This document shows positions 35,204 to 44,436 of a stretch of DNA of 64,000 nucleotides, piece by piece (position 1 is the first letter of the stretch; each line of letters begins with the position of its first letter). The notes beneath the pieces were generated by a model. The model worked only from the letters and a program-made list of their open reading frames with translations, made no database searches and had not been told where the DNA came from. Made by a program: the position numbers and the translations under genes. Source of the stretch: an uncultured bacterium (lineage in GTDB: Bacteria > Planctomycetota > Phycisphaerae > Phycisphaerales > UBA1924); assembly GCA_903834785.1 (NCBI GenBank), contig CAILKP010000073.1, forward strand, positions 62,001 to 126,000. The letters are read 5' to 3'.

Positions 35204-37945
35204 CTACTGCCCGTTCTCTGCGTTGGTTGTTCGCTTGCTCTCTGGGGTGTTCTGAATCTGAGAGTCCGCGGCAAGCCAGCGTTCCCAGTGGCGGCGGGTC
35301 ATCGGCATATCGGGCGCATCGAAGGCAGCAGGGGGGATGCCGGCCAGCTGCCGCTTGGCACGCAGGTTAGCGGCGGCCGCTTCTGCCGGCTTGTTCTGGC
35401 GGAGATAGCACGTGACGATCTGCACGCGGGCCAGCAGCGACGCCGGATCAGCGCTGTAGCGTTGTGCCGCAGCGTCATAGAGCTTGATCGCCGCATCATC
35501 GTTGCCAAGGTCAAACGCGGCATCGGCCTGATAGAAGGCGGCGTTGCGCTGCATCACCCGGTCGAGCTGGGTCAGGTGCCTGGCATCAATGGCCGAGATG
35601 CTCCGACCGACAGCAGCGAAGAGTTCACCCGCCTGCTCCAGACGTGTCTGACGCAACTGCAGCAGTTCATCACGGCGATCCTGCGGCAGTGCGGCCCGCA
35701 GTTCCTCGCCGATCTGCGCTGCCGACTGCCGGTAGCAGTCCGCCAGCTTGAAGTTCACGCGAATCGCTTCATCGGCGTCCGGATAACGCTTCCGGGCTTC
35801 TTCAAGCACGCCGGCCGCATCCACGAAGCGGGCGGTCCGGTGGAGGTGCTCGCCAAGCTCAAGGAGTGCGTCGCGGTACTCGGCTGCGTCCGGCGAGAAA
35901 GTGGTTCCCGACAGCACGCCTCGAAGCAGCTTCTCAGCCTCAGCATCGTTGGCCGGGTCCTTATCGTCAAGCAGGCAGCGGGCCAGCGGCACCAGCGAGC
36001 GATCGGCAAACAGGCCGGAGCCCGAGCCGCCAGTATCCCCAGCCAGCCGCGACTCGATCACCTGGCGGTACTGTGCCGCGGCGGCAACCGGCTCGCCCTG
36101 GGCCTGCAGCACCTGGGCAAGGCGGTAACGCGCCTCGGCCTTGCGCTGGTCGTTGTCCGCAGCAGAAGTGGCGTAGCTCGAAAATGCATCCTTGGCGGCG
36201 TCGCGGTCACCGGCCAGGTCATAGCAGTCAGCCGCGTTCCACAATGAATCCGCCGAGGCGTTCGGATCGACGGTGATCATCAGCCGCGCGTGTTCGCGGA
36301 AGTCCGCACCCGCATCGAGATAATGGCGTTTGACTTCTGTCGCCGTTGCCGGTGAGATCTGATCCACGCGCAGCAGCCCGGAATCGCTCTGGCGTGCCTC
36401 GGCCAGCGTCAGCTCGGCAAGCTTGCGGTGGGCCGCGGCAGAAAGGGCATACACCGCGGCAGGCACGCCCTGTTTGTCGAACGCCCCGACCGGTGCGGCT
36501 GATTCGGGTGCCGTCTCGGCCCCGCCATGGCCAGACGATGCTGCGCCATGGCCGCTGGCCCCGTGAGAGGGTTCGGCACCGTGTGCGGATGAACCGTGTC
36601 CGCCAGCATCGGCTGCGGCGGGTGCGTGCCCCGCGGCTTCACTGCCGTGACCGGCTGCTGCGGCACCGTGGCCCCCGTCACCATGGCCGCTGTCGCCATG
36701 CCCGCCTGTGCCGGCCGGCTCTGCGGAGGCCTTCGGCTTCTCAACTGGTGCGTTTGCGGCGATGTACGCTTTCCGGGCCAGGTCGGCGTACACCAGTGAA
36801 GTGTTGTGCTGGTCGCGGGTGGCCCGGTCGGTGGCTCGGGCGATCAACGCCTCGCCAACCGTCGCCAGCGAAAACTCGCGGCTCGGTGCCTTGCCACGCA
36901 TCGCTTCAACGACCGCTTCGTACTGCCGCGCCGCCTCCAGATCATCGCCTTCCGCAGCAACGGATTCAGCCAGCGTGAAGCGAGCGCGGGCCATGACCGG
37001 CCCGCCTGCACCCAGTTGGGTGCCCTCGCCGGATCCGCTGACCAGCTGAGTCAGCCGCTGAACAGCCTCCTCATGGCGACCCTGGCTCTGCAGCAGGCGC
37101 CCCACGAGCAGTTCGGTTTCCTCGCGGCCAGGATCTGATGGCGACATCGACGCCAGCGAGGCCTCGAGCTGCGTCATCGCCTCGTCAACCCGGCCTACCT
37201 CGAAATACGCTTTGCCCAGCAGCCGCAGCAGTTCGGCGCGACGTTCCGGTGCAACTCCCTCGAGCATCGGGATGGCTCGCAGCAGCCGGGTGATGGCCTC
37301 GTCATGGAAGTCCATCGCCAGCCGCAACTCGGCCTGACGGATGAGCGACCAGACCCGGTCGGCCGCAACGCTCCGAGGTGAAGTCTCAAGCTCCGAGAGT
37401 GCCGCAAGAGTCTGCTCGTACCGAACGTCCTTGCGTTTGAGGTTGTGCTCCGCCACGCCACGCAGCACCGCCGCCCGCTGTGACCACGAACCTTCGCCCA
37501 GCTTCCGTGCCTGTTCCAGCGCGGCGTCGGTGTTGCCCAGCGCCAGCTGCGATGCCGCCATGCGGCTGTAGTCCGCTTCGGAGAACTCGGCCTTGAGCTT
37601 CTTGGCCTGGTCGTAGTCCGCGATGATCGCCTTGTGGTTCTCGGCAAAGCTCAGTCCCAGCTTGCTCTGTCCGTCAGCCAGCGATCTTGCTCGAAGCAGA
37701 AAGAACTCCGCCTGCGTCTCTGGCGACAGAACCCCCTTTTGCATCGGCGGAATCAGCTTGCCGTTGAGCGTCGCAATCGCCTGGTCGTACTCCCCGGCGG
37801 TCATGAACTCCTTGACCTGCTCCATCGGGGCGGCCGGGTCATCCTTGGGCGCCTTGGAGATCCCGTACACCAGTCCGGCGACGAGCAGGCCTGCTGCACC
37901 CGCAAGCAGGGGCACCGGCCACATCGCCTTGTAATCAGGCTTCAT
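35204..37945 (-). CDS. Membrane-anchored TPR protein with His/Gly-rich segment
   Basis: About 913 residues from the ATG at 37945. The frame stays open upstream through a TTG at 38026 and one at 38080, which would add an Ala/Pro-rich N-terminus, so the start is unsettled. A single membrane segment lies at residues ~8-28 (PVPLLAGAAGLLVAGLVYG). The rest is helical with many tetratricopeptide-like units (for example AGEYDQAIATLNGKL, LGKAYFEVGRVDEAMTQLEASL, GEPVAAAAQYRQVIES). Near the middle is a ~65-residue segment of Gly, Ala, Ser and about ten His in GHG/SHG/AHG units. I infer a periplasmic scaffold or assembly protein whose His-rich segment may bind metal. It starts the row TPR - FlgN-like - kinase. 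Confidence 0.7.
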   Translation of the reverse strand: MKPDYKAMWPVPLLAGAAGLLVAGLVYGISKAPKDDPAAPMEQVKEFMTAGEYDQAIATLNGKLIPPMQKGVLSPETQAEFFLLRARSLADGQSKLGLSFAENHKAIIADYDQAKKLKAEFSEADYSRMAASQLALGNTDAALEQARKLGEGSWSQRAAVLRGVAEHNLKRKDVRYEQTLAALSELETSPRSVAADRVWSLIRQAELRLAMDFHDEAITRLLRAIPMLEGVAPERRAELLRLLGKAYFEVGRVDEAMTQLEASLASMSPSDPGREETELLVGRLLQSQGRHEEAVQRLTQLVSGSGEGTQLGAGGPVMARARFTLAESVAAEGDDLEAARQYEAVVEAMRGKAPSREFSLATVGEALIARATDRATRDQHNTSLVYADLARKAYIAANAPVEKPKASAEPAGTGGHGDSGHGDGGHGAAAAGHGSEAAGHAPAAADAGGHGSSAHGAEPSHGASGHGAASSGHGGAETAPESAAPVGAFDKQGVPAAVYALSAAAHRKLAELTLAEARQSDSGLLRVDQISPATATEVKRHYLDAGADFREHARLMITVDPNASADSLWNAADCYDLAGDRDAAKDAFSSYATSAADNDQRKAEARYRLAQVLQAQGEPVAAAAQYRQVIESRLAGDTGGSGSGLFADRSLVPLARCLLDDKDPANDAEAEKLLRGVLSGTTFSPDAAEYRDALLELGEHLHRTARFVDAAGVLEEARKRYPDADEAIRVNFKLADCYRQSAAQIGEELRAALPQDRRDELLQLRQTRLEQAGELFAAVGRSISAIDARHLTQLDRVMQRNAAFYQADAAFDLGNDDAAIKLYDAAAQRYSADPASLLARVQIVTCYLRQNKPAEAAAANLRAKRQLAGIPPAAFDAPDMPMTRRHWERWLAADSQIQNTPESKRTTNAENGQ
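36525..36715 (-). other. His/Gly-rich low-complexity segment (coding sub-feature)
   Basis: It encodes about ten histidines in ~64 residues, mostly GHG, SHG or AHG, separated by Gly, Ala, Asp and Ser and lying between two TPR blocks. Segments of this composition often bind nickel, zinc or copper. Here that is only an inference. Confidence 0.6.
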
Positions 37946-38326
37946 CGCCACCGCAGCGGGTGCCGCCGCGGGCGCAGGGGCGACCTTGGCTGCTGGCTTT
38001 CCGGTTGGAGATGGGGCGGTTGACAACGTGCAGGTATCCGGCGTGAAGGACGGTCCGGTCGTTGCGCACCTTCGGCGCAAGAACCGCCGCCCGCTGGAGG
38101 AATATCGGAGTCTTCCCCGGGGGGGCGTGAGTCATCCGGACGGGCCTTGGGCTTTCATGGCCCGAACATGCCGGGATGGGGCGAACGGCCCATGTATGCA
38201 GGGGCGTGGCATGCTATGGACCCGGTTCCCGGTAGCACGAGCCGGGGGCCGCGTCGCTCCGAGGGGCCCCGGCAACAGGTTCTCGGACCGCTTGCTGGGG
38301 CCCGCTGGCAGGTCAATCATGGCGGC
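37946..38326. other. Divergent intergenic region between TPR gene and kynureninase
   Basis: About 380 bp. The minus-strand frame of the TPR protein stays open here to about 38080, and both strands have open frames without recognisable protein. No promoter pair or terminator stands out. The proximal part may encode the true N-terminus of the TPR protein. Confidence 0.35.
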
Positions 38327-39667
38327 ATGACCGCTCACCCGCTGCCCCCGGAATCCCTCCGCCTCGATGAGGCCTTCGCCCTCGAGCAGGACCGTGCCGA
38401 TTCTCTGGCCTCGTACCGCGATGCCTTTGAGATCCCGCTGGCCCGTGATGTCGGCGGCGACGGGGCGCCGGCCCACCAGCGGAGCGTCTATTTGACGGGC
38501 AACTCGCTGGGCTGCATGCCCAAGGCGGTACGGACCGCCATCGCAACCGAACTTGATGACTGGTCCCGCCTCGGAGTGGAAGCCCACCTCCACGGACGAA
38601 ACCCGTGGTTCCCGTACCACGAGGCGTTCCGTCACGCCGGTGCACGGCTGGTCGGCGGGCGACCGGGCGAGGTGGTGATGATGAACCAGCTGACCGTAAA
38701 CCTCCACCTGCTGATGGTCAGCTTTTACCAGCCAACCGCCGACCGCTTCAAGATCATCATCGAGGATCAGTGCTTCCCGAGCGACGGGTATGCAGTTTCT
38801 TCCCAGGCCGCATTCCATGCCCGCCACGCGGGGTTTGAGGCGGCCAAGGCGGTCGTCCGCCTGGCACCCCGGCCCGGTCGGTGGACGCTAGAGACCGAAG
38901 ATGTCCTGGCCGCGATCGAACAGCACGGCCGCCAGACCGCACTGCTCATGCTCGGCGGCGTGAACTATCTGACCAGCCAGTGGTTTGACATGGCGGCGAT
39001 CACCGCCGCGGCCAAGAAGGCCGGTTGCACGGTGGGCTGGGATCTGGCCCACGCCGCTGGCAACGTCCCGCTGCAGCTGCACGACTGGGATGTCGACTTC
39101 GCCGCCTGGTGCAGTTACAAGTATCTCAACTCCGGGCCGGGGGCCGTCGCGGGCGCGTTCGTTCATGAGCAGCACGGTGACCGGGTGGATCTTCCCCGTT
39201 TCGCCGGCTGGTGGGGCAACGAGCCTTCCGAACGCTTCGTGATGCGGCCGGAGTTCGTCGCCCGCCGCGGTGCCGATGGCTGGCAGCTGAGCAACCCGCC
39301 GATCCTCTCCCTGGCCCCGGTTCGCGTGAGTCTGGACCTCTTTGAGAAGGCCGGCATGGACAACCTGCGGGCCAAGAGCATCCGGCTGACGGGATACACG
39401 GAGCGATTGATCGACGCGATGCCGGGGAACGCCGCGGGCGAGCGGGTCGAGATCATCACGCCCCGCGATCCGGCCAGGCGTGGATGCGCCCTTTCGCTGG
39501 TCGTCCGCAATCAGCCCCGGCAGGCCGCCGACCGCCTCAAAAAGGCAGGCGTCGTCTGCGACTTCCGTGAGCCGAACGTCATCCGGGCGGCACCGGTGCC
39601 CCTGTACAACTCGTTCCACGATGTCTGGCGGTTTGTCCAGATCCTGGGAGAGGTGAGCAAGGGCTGA
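38327..39667 (+). CDS. kynU: Kynureninase
   Basis: 446 residues from the ATG at 38327. A PLP-dependent fold-type I enzyme that cleaves kynurenine or 3-hydroxykynurenine to anthranilate or 3-hydroxyanthranilate plus alanine. Visible family marks are YLTGNSLGCMPKAV, GRNPWFPYHE, GEVVMMNQLTVNLHLLMVSFY, GWDLAHAAGN, the Schiff-base Lys265 in CSYKYLNSGPG, FAGWWGNEP and QLSNPPILSLAPV. No other kynurenine-pathway gene is adjacent, so it may serve tryptophan breakdown or NAD synthesis with genes elsewhere. The frame is open upstream, but the family's usual N-terminus fits this start. Confidence 0.95.
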   Translation: MTAHPLPPESLRLDEAFALEQDRADSLASYRDAFEIPLARDVGGDGAPAHQRSVYLTGNSLGCMPKAVRTAIATELDDWSRLGVEAHLHGRNPWFPYHEAFRHAGARLVGGRPGEVVMMNQLTVNLHLLMVSFYQPTADRFKIIIEDQCFPSDGYAVSSQAAFHARHAGFEAAKAVVRLAPRPGRWTLETEDVLAAIEQHGRQTALLMLGGVNYLTSQWFDMAAITAAAKKAGCTVGWDLAHAAGNVPLQLHDWDVDFAAWCSYKYLNSGPGAVAGAFVHEQHGDRVDLPRFAGWWGNEPSERFVMRPEFVARRGADGWQLSNPPILSLAPVRVSLDLFEKAGMDNLRAKSIRLTGYTERLIDAMPGNAAGERVEIITPRDPARRGCALSLVVRNQPRQAADRLKKAGVVCDFREPNVIRAAPVPLYNSFHDVWRFVQILGEVSKG

Positions 39668-39748
39668 GCCGGTGTTCAGCCGGTGTTCAGCAGCAAACCG
39701 AGGATTTGAACCGCCGCCCCGCGGCCGACGCGGGGGTTATCCTGCCGC

Positions 39749-40309
39749 ATGACCGAATCGTCCCCAGCCTCGCCCTCCCCCCGCCAGCAGATGCTCGCTG
39801 AGGGTGTTCTGTCCACCAAGGGCCTGCTTGCCCGCTATCTCGCCGGTTTCAATGACGTCACGCACGTGCGGCAGACGCCGGATCTGCCCAACCACACGGC
39901 CTGGCAGCTCGGCCACCTTGCACTGACCATGCACAAGGTCGCGGGAATGCTCGACGGCGGAACCCCGCCCGCGGCGGATTTCATCACCGGTGATGGCACC
40001 CGCGGCTCACGCGACAAGGGCACCTATGACACCGAGAGTGTCGCCTACGGCTCCCGGCCCGAGGAGCGGCACGACCGTTTCCCGTCCCTTACCCGCTGCA
40101 CAGCCGTTTACGATGCAGCGTGTGACCGACTGGCTGCCGCGGTTCTGAGTGTGCCGGATGCGAAGCTCGACGCGACCTTCGCCTGGGGACAGGGCCAGCA
40201 GATCGCCGCCCACCTGCTGGTCATGCGGATGATCTTCCACAACGGCTTCCACTGCGGGCAGATTGCCGACATGCGTCGGGCACTTGGCTTCCGTTCCATC
40301 TTCGCCTGA
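39749..40309 (+). CDS. DinB-family protein
   Basis: 186 residues, helical, with the three-His metal pattern of the DinB/YfiT fold: His in TAWQLGHLA, then HNGFHCGQ near the C-terminus. Families of this fold include thiol transferases and DNA-damage-induced proteins, and the substrate cannot be inferred. It lies 80 bp after kynureninase and 30 bp before the permease gene on the same strand. Confidence 0.75.
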   Translation: MTESSPASPSPRQQMLAEGVLSTKGLLARYLAGFNDVTHVRQTPDLPNHTAWQLGHLALTMHKVAGMLDGGTPPAADFITGDGTRGSRDKGTYDTESVAYGSRPEERHDRFPSLTRCTAVYDAACDRLAAAVLSVPDAKLDATFAWGQGQQIAAHLLVMRMIFHNGFHCGQIADMRRALGFRSIFA

Positions 40310-40339
40310 CCAGTCCACCTCCCTCCCGCGGGAGTTCGC

Positions 40340-41479
40340 GTGCCCACCCCCCGTTCCATGGTGCTGCTCGCCTGTCTGGCCTTGGGCCTGTGCGTGGTGG
40401 CACGACTGCTGACTGGCCCGTCGCTCTTTGCTGCTGACGGCACGTTGCTCGGCTACGCGCTGGAGATCCGTGCCCAGCGGGCTCTGGTCGCCGCGGCAGT
40501 GGGGGGCGCACTGGCTGTCTCGGGCGTGCTTCTGCAGACCCTGGTGCGCAATGACCTGGCCTCACCGGATCTCGTTGGTGCCAGCTCTGGTGCATCACTC
40601 TCGCTGATCGCGGCGGCGTTTGCAGCCAGAGCAGTCGGCGTTCCACCTGCGGTCGAGCAGTTTCTCGGCTCACGCCTGCTGATCGCCTCCATCGGGGCGG
40701 TGGCGGCGCTCGTGCTGGTGGCGACGCTGGCTTCCGGCGGCCGGTCTTGGTCTGGCACACGTGGCAGTGGCCGTCCCCGATTCATTGAACGACTGATGCC
40801 CGGATCGCTCGACACCGGGGCACTCGTGCTGGCCGGCGTCATGGTCTCCATCATCGCCTCCGCGGCGGTCACACTGGTTGACCACCTCATGCAGGCGGCC
40901 GGGCAACCGCGTGCGGCCGATCTGGGCGGGCTGCTGCTCGGTTCCGTCCGCGATGATGTCGGCTGGACCTCAGCCGCCGGAGCGGCGTTGCTCGTTGTCA
41001 TCATGGCGTGGGTGTGGGCTGTCGCTGGACGCAAGCTTGATGCCATGCTGCTCGACGATGAGCAGGCACGATCGATCGGGCTGGCCGTCGGCCGCGTCCG
41101 CGGTCTGCTCTTCCTGAGTTGTGGCCTTCTCGCGGCACTGGCCGTGGTTCTGGCCGGGCCCATTGCCTTCATCGGTCTGCTTGCCCCTCACTCGGCACGC
41201 CTGCTGCTGGCTCGGGCTGGCGTGGCACCGGGGCGGCACCCATCACTGGGAGCGATGCACGGGCCGCTGATCGTGCTGGCAGGCTTGTTTGGTGCCTCGC
41301 TGCTGGTGCTGGCTGATGTCGCCGCCCGCCTCGTGGACCTTGGCTCCGGCCGACTGCCGACCGGGGTGCTGACAAGTCTCGTCGGCGGCGTGTTTTTTCT
41401 CGGTCTGCTCCGCCGCCGGACCGCCCCGGCTATCGCAAACGCCTCGCCGCGGCCAACAAATTCCCGATCCGATCCGTAG
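40340..41479 (+). CDS. FecCD-family ABC transporter permease (iron-siderophore/cobalamin type)
   Basis: 379 residues from a GTG at 40340, with about eight to nine hydrophobic segments. The motifs LVGASSGASLSLI and GPIAFIGLLAPHSARLL are characteristic of BtuC/FhuB/FecCD permeases, the latter being the ATPase-coupling region. Such permeases import iron-siderophores, haem or vitamin B12 across the inner membrane with a binding protein and an ATPase. Neither partner gene is adjacent, which is unusual. An atypical ~25-residue insertion (GGRSWSGTRGSGRPRFIERLM) sits in a cytoplasmic or periplasmic loop near residues 133-155. Confidence 0.88.
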   Translation: MPTPRSMVLLACLALGLCVVARLLTGPSLFAADGTLLGYALEIRAQRALVAAAVGGALAVSGVLLQTLVRNDLASPDLVGASSGASLSLIAAAFAARAVGVPPAVEQFLGSRLLIASIGAVAALVLVATLASGGRSWSGTRGSGRPRFIERLMPGSLDTGALVLAGVMVSIIASAAVTLVDHLMQAAGQPRAADLGGLLLGSVRDDVGWTSAAGAALLVVIMAWVWAVAGRKLDAMLLDDEQARSIGLAVGRVRGLLFLSCGLLAALAVVLAGPIAFIGLLAPHSARLLLARAGVAPGRHPSLGAMHGPLIVLAGLFGASLLVLADVAARLVDLGSGRLPTGVLTSLVGGVFFLGLLRRRTAPAIANASPRPTNSRSDP

Positions 41480-41488
41480 AGTGCTCCA

Positions 41489-41956
41489 ATGCAGGCATCA
41501 GCCGCTTATCGAGAAAACGTCCGTGTTCGGGAGAACGACCCCGTGGGCGGTGCCTCGGGCCCGGAGGATGCTGCCCGGTGGCGGGACGGTGCGATCCCGA
41601 CCGATCCCGCGGCCATTGCCGCCCGTGAGCGTCGCCTCAAGCGAATCCAGCGTCTTGCATGGCTGCTGGACTCCATCATCACGATACCCGGTATCAACTT
41701 CCGAGTCGGGGTGGACCCGCTGCTGGGGCTTATCCCGGTCGTTGGTGATGCGATCAGCATGCTGCTGTCGCTCTACATCGTGTACCTGGGCTGGAAGGTC
41801 GGCGCCCGCCGCCGGATCGTCGCGCTCATGCTCCTGAACGTGGCGATGGATTTCGTCCTCGGCCTGATGCCGGTGGCCGGGGATGTCGCCGATGCGGTGT
41901 TCAGGGCCAATCTACGCAACGCGAGGCTGCTGGGCATAACGCCACGATTCCCCTGA
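41489..41956 (+). CDS. DUF4112 membrane protein
   Basis: 155 residues. The core RLAWLLDSIITIPGINFRVG, DPLLGLIPVVGDAISMLLS and VLGLMPVAGDVADAVFRAN, with two membrane segments, is that of DUF4112. The function of the family is unknown. It starts 9 bases after the stop of the permease gene and is probably co-transcribed with it. The first ~45 residues are polar and variable. Confidence 0.82.
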   Translation: MQASAAYRENVRVRENDPVGGASGPEDAARWRDGAIPTDPAAIAARERRLKRIQRLAWLLDSIITIPGINFRVGVDPLLGLIPVVGDAISMLLSLYIVYLGWKVGARRRIVALMLLNVAMDFVLGLMPVAGDVADAVFRANLRNARLLGITPRFP

Positions 41957-42033
41957 TTGCAGGCGCGTGCTTCCACGGCACCGCCGCACACGCTGCGTAC
42001 GCATCAGCTCAGGATGTCAGGGACGGCTCCCGC

Positions 42034-42525
42034 TCAGTCCTGCGTGCGGTGCGGCCGCTCGAGTTTGCCATCGGCAGTCAGCAGCGGGAAGCACTCGTCG
42101 AAGTTGAAGACCGCACGGAAGTCATCGAACCGGTCCTGCGGGCTGCACCGCATCTCGCCGCGGTCGATCATCGCGTACACCATCACGCCGAAGTCTTCAG
42201 TCCCGCGGATGCCCCAGTGACGCAGCACGGCACCGGCAAGGGCACCGTAGCGGCCGCGGGCGAACTCCCGCAGGCCCAGGCAAAGCTGCTGCCCGGTGAC
42301 GTGCCTGCTTGTTCCGTGCTCGGGCGATCCGGCTTCGCTGGTACCGAAAAGCTCAGAGATCGTGTGCCCCAACCCCTCGCGGACAAAGTCAAAGGCTGCC
42401 TCAGGGAACTCCGCCGCTCGCTCACGAATGGCCTGCCAGTCCGTGGTCAACGCACCGATGGACAGCGCTCGTGACTCAGCGTTGTGTGTCGTGCGGCGAG
42501 ATGGAGGTGTCGGAGGTGGGTTCAC
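42034..42525 (-). CDS. Minf_1886-type conserved protein
   Basis: 163 residues from a GTG at 42525. The sequence FDFVREGLGHTI, HVTGQQLCLGLREFARGRYGALAGAVLRHWGI and GTEDFGVMVYAMIDRGEM...DDFRAVFNFDECF matches a family I know as conserved in planctomycetes and verrucomicrobia (Minf_1886). Its function is unknown. It is the last gene in the purD-mscS-glycosylase row, 34 bp after the glycosylase stop. Confidence 0.78.
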   Translation of the reverse strand: MNPPPTPPSRRTTHNAESRALSIGALTTDWQAIRERAAEFPEAAFDFVREGLGHTISELFGTSEAGSPEHGTSRHVTGQQLCLGLREFARGRYGALAGAVLRHWGIRGTEDFGVMVYAMIDRGEMRCSPQDRFDDFRAVFNFDECFPLLTADGKLERPHRTQD

Positions 42526-42559
42526 AGAAGGTACCCGGACAATGGGCGGTCAAACAAGT

Positions 42560-43228
42560 TTAGCCCCCACGCCGTGGGCGCGGTCCACTGACGCAGCGTT
42601 CATCCTCAATGAAGAAACGCAGCGGTTTGGCGTTCCAGAGGGCTCTATCCCCGTTTTTATCGCCCAGTCCGACCCGGGGCGATTTCCCGATTCGTGGCCG
42701 CGGCAGTCCCGCCGCCGCCTCAAACCAGACCTCGCCATCAGGACCGCACAGATCTCGCCCCGACAGCTCCGGCCCGATTCCAAGCCCCTTGCACAGGCAT
42801 GCCGGGCCGCGAAGCAGGGCCTCGGTGTGCAGTGGCCGCGCTTGGCCGCCCCCTCGCAGTGACCGGATCACCGCTTCCCCCTCAAGAACCCGGGCCGCGC
42901 GGATCAGCACCGCGGCAGGGTGCCCCTCGCGCAGACACGCGATGTTGAAGCAGTGATGCATGCCGTAGGTGAAGTAGACGTACGCGGTCCCCGGTGCCAT
43001 CCACATCGGCTCGTTGCGTGATGTACGCGTGCCGTTGCGGGCATGGGAGGCCTGATCCTCCGGGCCCATGTATGCCTCGGTCTCCACAATGCGAGCCCGA
43101 AGCACCACCCCGCTGCGGTGCCTGCGGCAAAGGTCCACGCCCAGCATCGCCCGGGCCACAACTGCCGCCGGCCGCGCGAAGAAGGAACGCGGCATTCGAG
43201 CATCAGCGGCGGCCGGCTGAGGACGCAC
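42560..43228 (-). CDS. 3-methyladenine DNA glycosylase (AAG/MPG family)
   Basis: 222 residues from a GTG at 43228, two bases after the stop of the channel gene, so translation is coupled (an ATG at 43195 is the alternative). This is the alkyladenine glycosylase fold: LARIVETEAYMGPEDQASHA with the catalytic Glu, NEPMWMAPGTAYVYFTYGMHHCFNI and the PAAVLIRAARVLEG segment, then LCKGLGI. It excises alkylated and deaminated purines in base-excision repair. Full length for the family. Confidence 0.92.
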   Translation of the reverse strand: MRPQPAAADARMPRSFFARPAAVVARAMLGVDLCRRHRSGVVLRARIVETEAYMGPEDQASHARNGTRTSRNEPMWMAPGTAYVYFTYGMHHCFNIACLREGHPAAVLIRAARVLEGEAVIRSLRGGGQARPLHTEALLRGPACLCKGLGIGPELSGRDLCGPDGEVWFEAAAGLPRPRIGKSPRVGLGDKNGDRALWNAKPLRFFIEDERCVSGPRPRRGG

Positions 43229-43230
43229 GA

Positions 43231-44394
43231 TCAGGCCTTGCCGCCGTCGAGCTGCACCTGCGTCGGGAAAGCGAACTCGATGCCGTGCTGCTGGAAGCTT
43301 TCGATCAGTGCGAGGTTCAGTTGCTGCTGAACATCGACGTGGGTGCGGAAGTCCGGGGTCTTGACGAAGTATACGACCTCGAAGATCAAAGCCCAGTCGC
43401 CGAAGGTGCGAAGGTGGCAGCGGTCAAAGCGGACGATGTCCTGCCCGTCCAGCGCCACCTTCACCAGTTCGGGAACTCGGCGAAGGTTCTCCGGGGACGT
43501 CTTGTACGTCACGCCAAGATTGAACGCCACGCGGCGCTCGTCCATTCGCTTGAAGTTCTGAACCACACCCTTGAGCAGATCGCTGTTGGCAAACACCAAC
43601 TGCTCGCCACCGGTGGCGCGGACCCGCGTCGTCTTGATCCCGATTCGCTCGACGGTGCCGGCCTGCGTGCCGACCTGGATGTTGTCGCCGACGACAAACG
43701 GCTTGTCGAGCAAAATGGCCAGTGATGCCAGCAGATCGCCCAGGACGTTCTGCACGGCCAGCGCCACCGCAATACCGCCGATACCCAGGCCAGTCAGCAG
43801 CGGCGTCACCGCAATGCCGATGTTGTCCAGTGCCAGCATCAGAATCAGCAGGCCGAAGCCAAGCATGCCCAGGAACCGCAGGACGCCCAGCGAACTGGCC
43901 ACCGTTTCGTCCGGCTTGCCATCGCTACCCAGCGACTTCTGCAGCAGCGTCTGCAGCAGGAAGTCGATGACCAGACGCGAGGAGATCACAAGCTGCAGTG
44001 CCACCGCGGCGACGGCGGCGATCTGGATCACCTTGTCCACCCTCGGCGTCATGGCCAGGAACCGCGAACCCACCGCAATAGCCAGGACCGTCAGCAGCGG
44101 GAAACGGAGATCTTCGATCAGTTCCGCCAGCAGGTCATCCACGCGTGTCGTGGTCCGGCTGGCCAGGTGTTTGAGCCGGCTGGCGAGAATCCGCTTGATC
44201 ATCCACGCCGCGGCCAATGCCAGCAGCGTGGCGGCACATGCAACGGTCCAGGTGTGAAGTGTGTTGCCCAGATAGGGGGTCTGGTCCCACAGGCGGGTCG
44301 CCGCATCGCCGATCTCGGTTACTGTCGGCAGGGCCTTGGTCTGGCCGCCAGCGGTCCCCAGGGTCGCAGTTGTCATCTCAATCATCCGGTTCAT
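43231..44394 (-). CDS. MscS-family mechanosensitive channel
   Basis: 387 residues from the ATG at 44394, chosen for the strong GAGGAAG site upstream; an ATG at 44436 would add 14 residues. It has four to five membrane segments, then the pore-lining helix and beta domain: TPLLTGLGIGGIAVALAVQNVLGDLLASLAILLDKPFVVGD...GTVERIGIKTTRVRATGGEQLVFANSDLL (shown here in parts of the MscS signature). It relieves osmotic pressure by gating under membrane tension. It follows purD closely and is followed at 2 bases by the glycosylase gene. Confidence 0.92.
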   Translation of the reverse strand: MNRMIEMTTATLGTAGGQTKALPTVTEIGDAATRLWDQTPYLGNTLHTWTVACAATLLALAAAWMIKRILASRLKHLASRTTTRVDDLLAELIEDLRFPLLTVLAIAVGSRFLAMTPRVDKVIQIAAVAAVALQLVISSRLVIDFLLQTLLQKSLGSDGKPDETVASSLGVLRFLGMLGFGLLILMLALDNIGIAVTPLLTGLGIGGIAVALAVQNVLGDLLASLAILLDKPFVVGDNIQVGTQAGTVERIGIKTTRVRATGGEQLVFANSDLLKGVVQNFKRMDERRVAFNLGVTYKTSPENLRRVPELVKVALDGQDIVRFDRCHLRTFGDWALIFEVVYFVKTPDFRTHVDVQQQLNLALIESFQQHGIEFAFPTQVQLDGGKA

Positions 44395-44436
44395 CGTTTC
44401 TTCCTCGTCCATGCCCGGACTTGTGCCGGGCACCAT

